Positions 29,169-37,359 of a DNA stretch of 64,000 nucleotides are shown here, piece after piece (position 1 is the first letter of the stretch; each line of letters opens with the position of its first letter). This DNA is from an uncultured SAR86 cluster bacterium (GTDB taxonomy: Bacteria; Pseudomonadota; Gammaproteobacteria; Magnimaribacterales; TMED112). The stretch spans positions 1 through 64,000 of the forward strand of contig CACIDC010000004.1 of assembly GCA_902585315.1 (NCBI GenBank), given 5' to 3'. The position numbers and the translations under genes were made by a program. The notes under the pieces were generated by a model. That model was not told where the DNA came from. It saw only the letters and a list, made by a program, of their open reading frames with translations, and ran no database searches.

Positions 29169-29948
29169 ATGCATATGAGTTCAGAAGTTTGGTCAACCAT
29201 CAAAGAAGAAGTTGCTTTACGCATAGCAGCTGAACCAAGTCTAGAAAAATTCTTAACTAATTTGGTATTGAAACAATCCTCAATTAGCACGGCTACAGCA
29301 GCAATCATAGCCTCAAAAATTAGGAGCGATGCGCTTGCCTCCGATGAAATAAATACCTTTATGAACGATGCTTATGCGCGGTGTGCCAACATTGAGGAGA
29401 AATTAGAAGCAGATTTGGAATTCTTTAAAACTATGGATCCTGCATGCCAATACTATTCAACACCCTTATTATTTTACAAAGGGTTTTTGGCACTCTCGAC
29501 TTACCGAGCCGCACACTGTTTATGGAATCACGAAAGGCACACTATGGCACTGTTTTTACAAAACAGAGCTTCTGAGGTGTTTGGTGTTGATATTCATCCA
29601 GCCGCACATATAGCTGAAGGAGTGATGATTGATCATGGGACAGGTGTAGTAATAGGTGAGACTTCTGTTATTGAAGCTAATGTTTCCATATTCCAGGGCG
29701 TGACTTTGGGGGGAAGAGGCTTCAGCTCAGGCAAGCGACACCCCAATATTAAGAAGGGTGCAAGTATATTTGCCTCGAGCACAATCCTAGGTGATATTAC
29801 TGTCGGTGAGCGTGCGGTCGTTGCTGCAGGGAGCTTGGTTTTAAAAGATGTTGGAGCAAACACATCTGTGGCAGGCATTCCAGCAAAGACCATTAGTAAA
29901 AATAATCTACCCACATCTGACTGGGATCCAGGAGACTCAGGACTCTAA
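29169..29948 (+). CDS. cysE: Serine O-acetyltransferase
   Basis: CysE makes O-acetylserine from serine and acetyl-CoA, the carbon skeleton for cysteine. The 259-residue protein has the CysE N-terminal helical domain (WSTIKEEVALRIAAEPSLEK) and a C-terminal left-handed beta-helix with DIHPAAHIAEGVMIDHGTG, GVTLGGRG, and the GIPAKTI ending. The catalytic histidine lies in MIDHGTG. Base composition stands out: 29701-29820 is about 52% G+C by count, against 23% for 27541-27600 upstream. The start could be either of two ATGs, at 29169 or 29175. It overlaps cysK by one base. Confidence 0.93.
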   Translation: MHMSSEVWSTIKEEVALRIAAEPSLEKFLTNLVLKQSSISTATAAIIASKIRSDALASDEINTFMNDAYARCANIEEKLEADLEFFKTMDPACQYYSTPLLFYKGFLALSTYRAAHCLWNHERHTMALFLQNRASEVFGVDIHPAAHIAEGVMIDHGTGVVIGETSVIEANVSIFQGVTLGGRGFSSGKRHPNIKKGASIFASSTILGDITVGERAVVAAGSLVLKDVGANTSVAGIPAKTISKNNLPTSDWDPGDSGL

Positions 29949-30922
29949 TGATTGAATATATTGGCAACACTCCTCTCATTGAGCTCAAACATTTCTCTGA
30001 TCTCACTGGATGCAAAATCTTAGGTAAAGCAGAATTTATGAACCCAGGAGGAAGCGTAAAAGATCGGGCAGCAAAATACATTCTCCAGCATGCTTTGCAG
30101 CACAACCACATCAAAAAAGGCGGAACAATTGTTGAGGGTACAGCCGGTAATACTGGGATTGGACTAGCTCTTGTTGGTAATTACTTTGGGTTGAAAACCA
30201 CCATAGTGATACCTGAAACACAGACTGAAGAGAAAAAAGCAACCATCAGATCTTGTGGTGCCGAACTGATCGAAGTGCCCGCTGTACCATACAAAGACCC
30301 CAACAACTATGTCAAGTACTCGCAAAGAGTTGCAGAGGCATGCGATAACCCCAATGGTGTGCTTTGGGCAAATCAATTTGATAACGTAGCCAATCAAGAG
30401 GGTCATTTTGCTGATACTGGTCCTGAGATCTATGAACAGTTAGCAGGTGATATTGATGGTTTTATTTGTGCTTGTGGAACGGGCGGTACACTGACAGGGG
30501 TAGCAAAGTATCTCAAAACAAAAAACAACAATATTAAAATAGGGCTAGCCGATCCTCATGGTGCTGCCCTTTACTCTTATTTCTCTACAGGAAAGCTTGA
30601 ATCAAGTGGTAGCTCAATAACAGAAGGTATTGGGCAGGGCAGAATCACCAAAAACCTTGAGGGACTTGATCTTGATTATCCATTGAGGATCTCAGATGAG
30701 GATGCTTTGCAGACAATGTTCACACTTGTTGAGAAAGAAGGGCTGTATCTTGGCGGTAGTTCAGGCATCAATGTCTATGCCGCAGTTGAAATGGCTAAAA
30801 TTATGGGACCAGGACATACCATCGTAACAATATTGTGTGATTCAGGATCGCGCTATTTGAGTAAACTATACAACAGAAACTTTTTAGAAAATAATAATTT
30901 ACCTTGTCCAGAGTGGCTTTAG
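29948..30922 (+). CDS. cysK: Cysteine synthase A (O-acetylserine sulfhydrylase)
   Basis: This PLP enzyme makes cysteine from O-acetylserine and sulfide. The 324-residue protein has IGNTPLIEL at residues 5-13, the PLP lysine Lys38 in NPGGSVKDRAA, EGTAGNTGIGLA near 60, the phosphate-binding GTGGTLTG near 180 and SSGINVYAA near 276. EGIGQGRI near 230 fits CysK. It overlaps cysE by one base, so the pair is one transcription unit. CysE and CysK normally form the cysteine synthase complex through the CysE C-terminus, which here ends in DSGL and lacks the classic terminal isoleucine, though a Leu could substitute. Confidence 0.93.
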   Translation: MIEYIGNTPLIELKHFSDLTGCKILGKAEFMNPGGSVKDRAAKYILQHALQHNHIKKGGTIVEGTAGNTGIGLALVGNYFGLKTTIVIPETQTEEKKATIRSCGAELIEVPAVPYKDPNNYVKYSQRVAEACDNPNGVLWANQFDNVANQEGHFADTGPEIYEQLAGDIDGFICACGTGGTLTGVAKYLKTKNNNIKIGLADPHGAALYSYFSTGKLESSGSSITEGIGQGRITKNLEGLDLDYPLRISDEDALQTMFTLVEKEGLYLGGSSGINVYAAVEMAKIMGPGHTIVTILCDSGSRYLSKLYNRNFLENNNLPCPEWL

Positions 30923-30948
30923 ATTTAAGCAGAGCAACATGACAAAGG

Positions 30949-30977
30949 GTAGCAAAACGTAGCAGAAACGTAGCAGA
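30949..30977. repeat. Short tandem repeats containing the right copy of the 14-base repeat
   Basis: Three degenerate units follow each other: GTAGCAAAAC at 30949-30958, GTAGCAGAAAC at 30959-30969 and GTAGCAGA at 30970-30977. The second and third include the exact 14-mer found at 29136-29149. It lies 26 bases beyond the cysK stop. Confidence 0.6.
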
Positions 30978-30990
30978 TTACCCTCCAAAT

Positions 30991-31039
30991 TGATGAATTA
31001 TGATGAAACTAGCTCTTTGCTATCTCATCATTCTCATCA
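30991..31039. repeat. Imperfect inverted repeat downstream of cysK
   Basis: TGATGAATTATGATGA at 30991-31006 and TCATCATTCTCATCA at 31025-31039 can pair over about 13 positions with an internal bulge around an 18-base loop. It is AT-rich and has no T run after it, so it does not look like a normal intrinsic terminator. It could be a weak 3'-end structure for cysEK or a boundary remnant of the islet. Confidence 0.4.
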
Positions 31040-31072
31040 TAAAATACGCATTCTAACAAGTTTTTATTAACC

Positions 31073-31162
31073 GGAGAGGTGGCTGAGTGGTCGAAAGCGG
31101 CACCCTGCTAAGGTGTTAGACGGGTAACTGTCTCGAGGGTTCGAATCCCTCTCTCTCCGCCA
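31073..31162 (+). tRNA. tRNA-Ser (anticodon GCT)
   Basis: This complete 90-base class-II tRNA has acceptor GGAGAGG against TCTCTCC (one G-U pair), discriminator G and encoded CCA. The anticodon loop CTGCTAA carries GCT at 31107-31109, reading AGC/AGU serine codons. The long variable arm and the GGTTCGAATCC T arm are intact. A 58-base near-copy of its 5' part sits 2.06 kb upstream at 29007-29064. Confidence 0.97.
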
Positions 31163-31191
31163 ACTAGGAGATCAATTACTGATATTTGATT

Positions 31192-31974
31192 ATGAAGAAG
31201 CTTATTCTTTTATGTATATTGCTCTCATCATGTGCAAGTAAGTTAGAAGATGATCTCCCATTAAACTTAGTAGCTGATTCAAGCGCTTTCATCGTCCTTG
31301 ATTTTAATAAAGCAAATTACAATGGTTATGCATTTACTAAAAATAAAAAAAAATATCTGATATATGGTTTGCCATATGTCGAAGAGGAGAAGACTTTATA
31401 CATAGGAGAATACAATATTAAGGTGAAACCAAAATTTTTTGGTGAATCTTACATTGAGATAGCTGACACCAATCTTGTTACACCAAAATTATCAGATCAA
31501 GAAAGAGCATCTGCGGAATATTTAAAAGTAAAAAAAATAGTTAAAAAGCAGTCCAATCAAGTTGTGAATGATTTTGACTTTATTCCTCCAATAGATTCAG
31601 TAATTACTAGTCCATTTGGTAAGCGTAGATTTATAAATGGTAACCCTAGATCTCCACATATGGCTTTGGATTTAAGAGGAGCGGTAGGGAAAGAAATTTT
31701 TGCTCCTATGGCAGGTAAAGTTGTAATGGCTGAAGAGCATTTTTATGGTGGCAATAAAATTATTCTTGATCATGGTGGCGGACTGTTTACAGCTTATTCT
31801 CATCTAAATAAATTTAATGTTGAAGAAGGCGAGTCTGTAGAGCAAGGAGCTATAATTGGCTTCGTTGGAATGACAGGCAGGGTAACTGGTCCACATCTGC
31901 ATTGGGAAGTCTATTTAAATCAAGAACGTATAAATCCCGAACTATTAGTTGATCTGGAATATGCTCAAGATTGA
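31192..31974 (+). CDS. M23 family metallopeptidase, probable lipoprotein
   Basis: From the ATG at 31192 the 260-residue protein begins MKKLILLCILLSSC, a lipoprotein signal with Cys14 after LSS. An upstream TTG at 31186 is possible but less likely. The C-terminal LytM/M23 domain has the zinc ligands His156 and Asp160 (HMALD) and His237 (HLHW), with His204 and His235 as catalytic partners. The domain is TSPFGKRR at the start and ends with RINPELL. M23 enzymes cut peptide cross-links in peptidoglycan. Its last ten bases overlap the convergent pdxH. Confidence 0.9.
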   Translation: MKKLILLCILLSSCASKLEDDLPLNLVADSSAFIVLDFNKANYNGYAFTKNKKKYLIYGLPYVEEEKTLYIGEYNIKVKPKFFGESYIEIADTNLVTPKLSDQERASAEYLKVKKIVKKQSNQVVNDFDFIPPIDSVITSPFGKRRFINGNPRSPHMALDLRGAVGKEIFAPMAGKVVMAEEHFYGGNKIILDHGGGLFTAYSHLNKFNVEEGESVEQGAIIGFVGMTGRVTGPHLHWEVYLNQERINPELLVDLEYAQD

Positions 31975-32567
31975 AGAAAAAATTTAGACCAGGATTCATC
32001 GTTTTTTTCATAGCATTCACGATAATTTAGACGGTCATCGTTAGCTTCCCAAAACTCAAAGAAATGCACTTTAATTTGATATCCACCCCAATTTTTCGGC
32101 CTTGAGTCAGTATATTCACCATTTTCGACCTTTTCTTTCATTGCTTCATATTTCTGTTTTAGTAGGTCATAAGATTCAATTTTTTGTGACTGTTGTGAAA
32201 CTATAGCTGCAACATTTTTACTAGGTTTTCTATCTTGAAAATGTTTATCGGAAAATTTCTCTTCACACTTACTGATAATGCCTTCAATTCGTACTTGGAC
32301 TTCTATATTTGGCCACCAAAAATTTATACAAACCTTGTCATTAGCTAGAAAATTATCTGCTTTATGACTTTTATAATTGCTAAAAAAGATCAGATTGTCC
32401 TCAAAGAAGTATTTGAAGTTCACAAACCTGGAATGTGGTTGGTTATCTTTATCAACAGAACTTATGCAACCAGCCTCAGCAAACTTATCACCATGATCTT
32501 CGGCTCTGACATAGTAGTCTTGAAATATTTGAAAAGGATTGTCTTTTGGTAGGTTGCTGAATAACAT
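31965..32567 (-). CDS. pdxH: Pyridoxine/pyridoxamine 5'-phosphate oxidase
   Basis: PdxH uses FMN to oxidise pyridoxine- or pyridoxamine-5'-phosphate to pyridoxal phosphate, the cofactor of cysK and kbl in this window. The 200-residue protein has the split-barrel core with SRFVNFKYF near residue 46, FFSNYKSHKADNF near 61, and the PdxH-specific C-terminus SRPKNWGGYQ, FEFWEANDDRLNYRE. Its start shares one base with the pyk stop, so the two are translated from one message. Length is slightly below the E. coli enzyme (218). Confidence 0.88.
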   Translation of the reverse strand: MLFSNLPKDNPFQIFQDYYVRAEDHGDKFAEAGCISSVDKDNQPHSRFVNFKYFFEDNLIFFSNYKSHKADNFLANDKVCINFWWPNIEVQVRIEGIISKCEEKFSDKHFQDRKPSKNVAAIVSQQSQKIESYDLLKQKYEAMKEKVENGEYTDSRPKNWGGYQIKVHFFEFWEANDDRLNYRECYEKNDESWSKFFLQS

Positions 32568-33964
32568 TATTTTAGAAATCTTATTTGTAGAGCATCAGCA
32601 TACTCATCTGAGAATATCCCGGATATAACTATAAATTTCTTTTTACCCTTAAGCTTAAAATCATTTTTAAGGATATCAAAAGCTGCAAAGATTGTTTTTT
32701 CATGATCTTTTTTGAAAGCAAGAAAGATGTTCTCCAATGAAGAAGCCATTGATAATTTATTTTGTGTTGAACGATCATTTGTAAAAGCGTAAACAGGAAC
32801 TCTTGGTCTGGCTGATGAGATTAAGTTAGCTGTAAAACCACTTCGAGTTAAAACAATAATTGCATCAGCATTAATTCTTTTTGAGAGCTTCACAGAAGTT
32901 GACGCTAAGGTATGCCAATCACTGTCATATTTCATATTATTTTCGAAGTGCAGTGTTTCAGATCTCTCCGCATTTTTTGCTATGTCGCTCAAATATTTAA
33001 CACATCTAAGTGGAAAATCGCCAACAGTAGTTTCAGCTGATAGCATTAAGGCATCTGCCCCCTCGTAAACTGCATTAGCTACATCAGAAACTTCAGCACG
33101 TGTAGGATGAGGATTAAATATCATTGATTCCAATAACTGCGTTGCTACTATACACTTCTTGCCTGATTGAAGAGCTACTCTGACCATTTTTCTTTGTAAA
33201 TAAGGAAGGTTCGTAATATCAGTCTCAATTCCTAAATCACCACGAGCAACCAGCAAGCCATCACTATGTTTAGTAATTGCGTCAATGTTATCCATACCTT
33301 GTTGTTCTTCAATTTTTGCAAAAATTTCAGGTTTATTCTTAACTCTTTTCAGTAGATTAGATAATTCTTTGATATCTTTATCTGACCTGGCAAAAGATAG
33401 AGCAATAAAATCAACTCCAAGCTTCACACCTTCTTTGATATCTCTTTTATCTTTAGCAGTTATGGTTGGAAGTTTTATTTTGGCTCCAGGAAAATTGACA
33501 TGTTTTTTGCCTGCTATTACTCCAGCATCTAGTGCACTACATTGAATTCGTCCAGAGACGATTTTTTTAATTTTCAAATCTATCAATCCGTTATCCAGTG
33601 AAATTTTTCCTCCAACTTTAAGACCTTTGATGTAACTTAGGTTGTCAATTATGATCTCTTTGCCATTTTTATCTTTTAGCTTTTCACAAAGAACAACCTG
33701 ATCGCCTTTTTTAATGACAACATCAGTCTTGAAGTTTGATGTTCTTATTTCTGGCCCCTGTGTGTCGATCATTAATCCAATTGAAGATGTAATTTTTTTG
33801 TTTAATTTAGTGACAGTTGAAGATATTTCTCTCAAATCCTCTAATGATGCGTGTGACATATTGACTCTCACAACATTCATGCCATTTTGATAGAGTTTAA
33901 AAATCATCTCAGCTGATTTGGACGATGGGCCTATTGTTGCAATAATTTTTGTTCTTTTATGCAT
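32567..33964 (-). CDS. pyk: Pyruvate kinase
   Basis: Pyruvate kinase makes pyruvate and ATP from phosphoenolpyruvate and ADP. The 465-residue protein starts with RTKIIATIGPSS, then VVRVNMSHAS near residue 32; the active-site segment FAKIEEQQGMDNID near 225 and DGLLVARGDLGIE near 245 bind Mg2+ and substrate, with LSAETTVGDFPL near 317. The C-terminal domain is present. It is upstream of pdxH and diverges from kbl, with 32 bases between the two start codons. Confidence 0.95.
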   Translation of the reverse strand: MHKRTKIIATIGPSSKSAEMIFKLYQNGMNVVRVNMSHASLEDLREISSTVTKLNKKITSSIGLMIDTQGPEIRTSNFKTDVVIKKGDQVVLCEKLKDKNGKEIIIDNLSYIKGLKVGGKISLDNGLIDLKIKKIVSGRIQCSALDAGVIAGKKHVNFPGAKIKLPTITAKDKRDIKEGVKLGVDFIALSFARSDKDIKELSNLLKRVKNKPEIFAKIEEQQGMDNIDAITKHSDGLLVARGDLGIETDITNLPYLQRKMVRVALQSGKKCIVATQLLESMIFNPHPTRAEVSDVANAVYEGADALMLSAETTVGDFPLRCVKYLSDIAKNAERSETLHFENNMKYDSDWHTLASTSVKLSKRINADAIIVLTRSGFTANLISSARPRVPVYAFTNDRSTQNKLSMASSLENIFLAFKKDHEKTIFAAFDILKNDFKLKGKKKFIVISGIFSDEYADALQIRFLK

Positions 33965-33984
33965 AAGATAATTGTGGATTCTAT

Positions 33985-33990
33985 TATAAT
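33985..33990 (+). promoter_or_regulatory. Probable -10 element of kbl-tdh
   Basis: A perfect TATAAT ends six bases before the kbl GTG start. Transcription would begin at or next to the start codon, giving a leaderless or nearly leaderless message; no ribosome binding site is visible between them. There is no clear -35 hexamer 17 bases upstream. Confidence 0.4.
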
Positions 33991-33996
33991 CATATT

Positions 33997-35190
33997 GTGA
34001 GTAAAAGTTTTTACAACTTTATTGATAACGAAGTATCTGAAATAGTGACTGCCAACCTCTTCAAAGACGAGAGGTTAATCTCAACACCTCAACAAACTGC
34101 CATAAAATTAAGTTCTGGTGAAAAAGTATTAAACTTTTGTGCAAACGATTATTTAGGCCTTGCTAATAACGATCAGATTAAAAAAGCTGCTTCAAATTCT
34201 GTCGTTGATGATGGTTTTGGTATGGCTTCAGTCAGGTTTATATGTGGTACCAATAATTTGCACAGAGAATTAGAAAATAAACTTAGTAGATTTTTGGGTT
34301 TCGAAGACACAATCTTATACGTTGCTTGTTTTGATGCTAATGGAGGTTTGTTTGAACCTCTATTTACAAAAGAAGATGCCATTATTAGTGATGCGTTAAA
34401 TCATGCCTCAATTATTGATGGCATTAGATTATGTAAAGCACAAAGATATAGGTACGACCACAGTGATATGGACAGTTTAGAAAACTGCTTAAAAGAAGCA
34501 GTCAAAAATAATGCTAGGCATAAAGTGATTGCTACAGATGGAGTATTTTCAATGGATGGCACTTACGCCAAATTAGATGAAATTTGTGAATTAGCTGAAC
34601 GATATGATGCGCTCGTAATGGTTGATGATTGCCATGCTACTGGTTTTGTTGGAAAAAAAGGAAAAGGTACGCCAGAGTATTTTGGTGTCGAGGGTAAAAT
34701 AGATATATTGACTGGCACATTAGGCAAAGCTCTGGGTGGTGCTTCTGGAGGTTTTGTTTGCGCAAAAGAAAATGTTATTAAGTTGCTTAAACAAAGATCA
34801 AGACCTTATCTTTTCTCTAATGCTTTGGCACCGTCTATAGTCAAAGCTTCATTGGTTGCATTAGATATTGTTAAAAATGAACCCGAAAGAAGAGAACGCA
34901 TTATGGTAAATACTCAATATTTTCGTGGAAAAATGGAAGCATTGGGGTTTAGTTTAAAAGGTGACTCTCATCCCATAACACCTGTGATGCTAGGTGATGC
35001 TGCAGTAGCTCAAAAAATGTCAAAAGAGCTGCTAGAGCATGGTTTATATGCAGTAGGATTTTTCTACCCTGTTGTACCTAAAGGGCAAGCAAGAATAAGG
35101 TTGCAAATTACTAGTGAACATAGCAAAGAACAGCTCGACAAAGCTATAGATATTTTTGAAAAAATAGGAAAATCTCTAGGAGTCATATGA
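33997..35190 (+). CDS. kbl: Glycine C-acetyltransferase (2-amino-3-ketobutyrate CoA ligase)
   Basis: Kbl cleaves 2-amino-3-ketobutyrate with CoA to glycine and acetyl-CoA, following Tdh in threonine breakdown. The 397-residue protein (E. coli 398) has NFCANDYLGLAN near residue 46, DDCHATGFVGKKGKGT near 209 and the PLP lysine Lys244 in GTLGKALGGASGG, the same number as in E. coli. Translation appears to start at GTG (33997). The stop overlaps the tdh start by four bases. Confidence 0.95.
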   Translation: MSKSFYNFIDNEVSEIVTANLFKDERLISTPQQTAIKLSSGEKVLNFCANDYLGLANNDQIKKAASNSVVDDGFGMASVRFICGTNNLHRELENKLSRFLGFEDTILYVACFDANGGLFEPLFTKEDAIISDALNHASIIDGIRLCKAQRYRYDHSDMDSLENCLKEAVKNNARHKVIATDGVFSMDGTYAKLDEICELAERYDALVMVDDCHATGFVGKKGKGTPEYFGVEGKIDILTGTLGKALGGASGGFVCAKENVIKLLKQRSRPYLFSNALAPSIVKASLVALDIVKNEPERRERIMVNTQYFRGKMEALGFSLKGDSHPITPVMLGDAAVAQKMSKELLEHGLYAVGFFYPVVPKGQARIRLQITSEHSKEQLDKAIDIFEKIGKSLGVI

Positions 35191-36212
35191 AAGCTTTAGT
35201 AAAAGCAGAGAGCGCAGTCGGTTTAAAGCTGCAAGATGTTGAAGTTCCTGAACTCCATTCTGACGATATTCTTATTAAGGTTAAAAAAACAGCAATTTGT
35301 GGCACTGATTTGCATATCTGGAATTGGGATAAATGGGCAAGTAATACAATAAAACCCCCTATGACTATTGGTCATGAGTTTATGGGTGAAGTGCATGAAC
35401 TGGGTTCTAATGTTAAAAACTTTAAGATTGGAGACAGGGTTTCTGCTGAATCACACATAACAGGCTTAAATAGTAGAAATGCGAAAGCAGGTAAGCTTCA
35501 TCTTGATCCTGATACTGTAAATATTGGTGTAGACAGAGATGGTGCCTTTGCTGAATTCATTGCAGTGCCTGGAAAAAATGTTATTAAGTTGCCAGATAAA
35601 ATTTCCAATGAAATAGGTGCGATTCTCGATCCTTTTGGAAATGCAGTGCATGCTACCTTATCGTTCGATTTAGTTGGAGAAGATGTGCTTGTAACCGGAG
35701 CAGGGCCAATTGGAATTATGTCTGCAGCAATTGCAAAACATGTTGGTGCACGAAACATCTTACTTACCGATGTAAATAATAATAGATTAGAGCTCGCAAA
35801 AGAGGTTTGTGATGTTGAAATCTTGAATCCGCTTAATGAAAATTTAAAAGAAAAAATGAATGAAATGGGGCTTAAAGAGGGTTTTGATGTTGGTCTAGAG
35901 ATGTCAGGCTCAGAACAAGCTATTGATCAAATGATGGACGCTATGATTATGGGTGGAAATATATCTTTATTAGGTTTGCCTTCTGATAAAATTCAATTTG
36001 ACCTTTCAAAAGCAATTTTTAAAGCACTAAACCTTAAAGCTATCTACGGCAGAGAAATTTTTGAAACTTGGTACAAGGGTATGGCCCTAATAGATTCTGG
36101 TCTAGATATAGGAAATATTATTACCCATAAATTTCATTTTTCAGATTTCTCTGAGGCGTTTGACTTACTGAATTCAGGTAAAGCTGGAAAAGTTATTCTT
36201 GATTGGGACTAA
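35187..36212 (+). CDS. tdh: L-threonine 3-dehydrogenase without the structural zinc site
   Basis: Tdh oxidises threonine to 2-amino-3-ketobutyrate with NAD+. The 341-residue protein aligns without gaps to the E. coli enzyme: Cys38 in ICGTDLHIW and His63-Glu64 in GHEFMGE keep the catalytic zinc site, and the GAGPIGIMSAAIAK nucleotide-binding loop is intact. The four structural-zinc cysteines of the E. coli enzyme (93, 96, 99, 107) are Gly, Ser, Ala and Asp here. It follows kbl with a four-base overlap, the kbl-tdh order seen in E. coli. Its 3' end overlaps the convergent beta-lactamase-fold gene by 20 bases. Confidence 0.93.
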   Translation: MKALVKAESAVGLKLQDVEVPELHSDDILIKVKKTAICGTDLHIWNWDKWASNTIKPPMTIGHEFMGEVHELGSNVKNFKIGDRVSAESHITGLNSRNAKAGKLHLDPDTVNIGVDRDGAFAEFIAVPGKNVIKLPDKISNEIGAILDPFGNAVHATLSFDLVGEDVLVTGAGPIGIMSAAIAKHVGARNILLTDVNNNRLELAKEVCDVEILNPLNENLKEKMNEMGLKEGFDVGLEMSGSEQAIDQMMDAMIMGGNISLLGLPSDKIQFDLSKAIFKALNLKAIYGREIFETWYKGMALIDSGLDIGNIITHKFHFSDFSEAFDLLNSGKAGKVILDWD

Positions 36213-37359
36213 GATCGGTTAAACCAAAAACTAAATCCTGCATTCTTTGAACAGGTGGGCATTTATCAGTCGTTGTATTAGGACAATTAAACTTATCTTT
36301 AACTGACATTGTTGCAGGCATATTAATGCTTCCATCACTCTCTTCGGGATCGCTTTCACCATCACCTGCAAAAGCCTCGCCAATTGCCTTTAGCCATGAA
36401 AAAGGAAGCCATAGCAAATAATCCATTGGGCCTAGACTTATAACATAACCGTTTTCTCTATTATGTAAGTACTTGGTAAATTTCACTGCGACTAAATTTT
36501 CTTCTGGAATAACAAAAAGATATTGTCCATTAAAACCTTCTTTTACCAATAGCCTTTTGTTTTCAGACATTTTTCGAATTGAAGTATGCATACCATATAA
36601 CTCACCTGGTCCCTCAGAAATTGGTTGCATTGACTGTTCCATAAATGCCTTATTAACTAGTTGTTTCCCTTCCCATGAGCCTTTTTGAGCATACAGTTGA
36701 CCAAATTTAATAAAATCTAACGGCGCTAAATCAATACCATGAAAAGTAATGTCATTTAGAGAATGATCTTTCCACAATCCATACTCGGTAATTTCAAGCG
36801 GATTTAAAATTTCTTTTTTCAAAACTTCATGCGGCGAAGCATTATAAATTTTTTCAATAACTGGACCCAGTAGAGCAGTGTTAACGTTGTTGTACTCAAA
36901 GATTTCCCCTGGCTCTTTCGCAAGCTCAACGCTAAGCGCAAAGTCTAGATTATTTCTTGAAAGAAACATTTCCTCATTCCAAGATTCACTTCTATATAAG
37001 CCTGACTTCATCTCAAGAAGATTTCGTATTGTAATTTCTCCTCTTTTATCATTTTTCCACTCAGGTAAATAATCACTTATTGGTTGATCAAGATCGTCAA
37101 GTAAACCTTTCTCAATAGCTACACCAAATAAAACAGCATAGAATGCTTTGGCAATGGATTGCGACGTAACAAAATCTGTTTTTGAATATCCGTTTCCATA
37201 TTGTTCAAGAATAATATTGCCTTTATGCGAAACAATGAGTGCCTGGGTAGCTGGATCACTCATGATCATATTGCTTAGTTGGTTCAGAACAGTTTCATTG
37301 ACTTTTTCAGCAGAAAGAATATTAGAGGATAATAATAAAATTAATAAAAATCTAAGCAT
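36193..37359 (-). CDS. Serine beta-lactamase-fold hydrolase (class C/EstB type), secreted
   Basis: The 388-residue protein has an N-terminal signal peptide (about residues 1-17, ending SAEK) and the beta-lactamase/transpeptidase-like fold. The nucleophile motif SxxK is SIAK at residues 68-71, and the tyrosine motif is YNN in FEYNNVNTALLG. Such proteins include class C beta-lactamases, DD-peptidases and carboxylesterases, and the sequence does not say which. It is followed, upstream on the same strand, by a paralogous gene that overlaps it by eight bases. Confidence 0.82.
   Translation of the reverse strand: MLRFLLILLLSSNILSAEKVNETVLNQLSNMIMSDPATQALIVSHKGNIILEQYGNGYSKTDFVTSQSIAKAFYAVLFGVAIEKGLLDDLDQPISDYLPEWKNDKRGEITIRNLLEMKSGLYRSESWNEEMFLSRNNLDFALSVELAKEPGEIFEYNNVNTALLGPVIEKIYNASPHEVLKKEILNPLEITEYGLWKDHSLNDITFHGIDLAPLDFIKFGQLYAQKGSWEGKQLVNKAFMEQSMQPISEGPGELYGMHTSIRKMSENKRLLVKEGFNGQYLFVIPEENLVAVKFTKYLHNRENGYVISLGPMDYLLWLPFSWLKAIGEAFAGDGESDPEESDGSINMPATMSVKDKFNCPNTTTDKCPPVQRMQDLVFGLTDLSPNQE

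Noticed and set aside
31186-31191. TTG start for the M23 peptidase
   Set aside because: It would add two residues only; the ATG at 31192 begins the lipoprotein signal directly.
28979-31191. Phage or insertion sequence at the tRNA-Ser islet
   Set aside because: No integrase, transposase or phage gene is present between the tRNA copies; only cysE and cysK are found.
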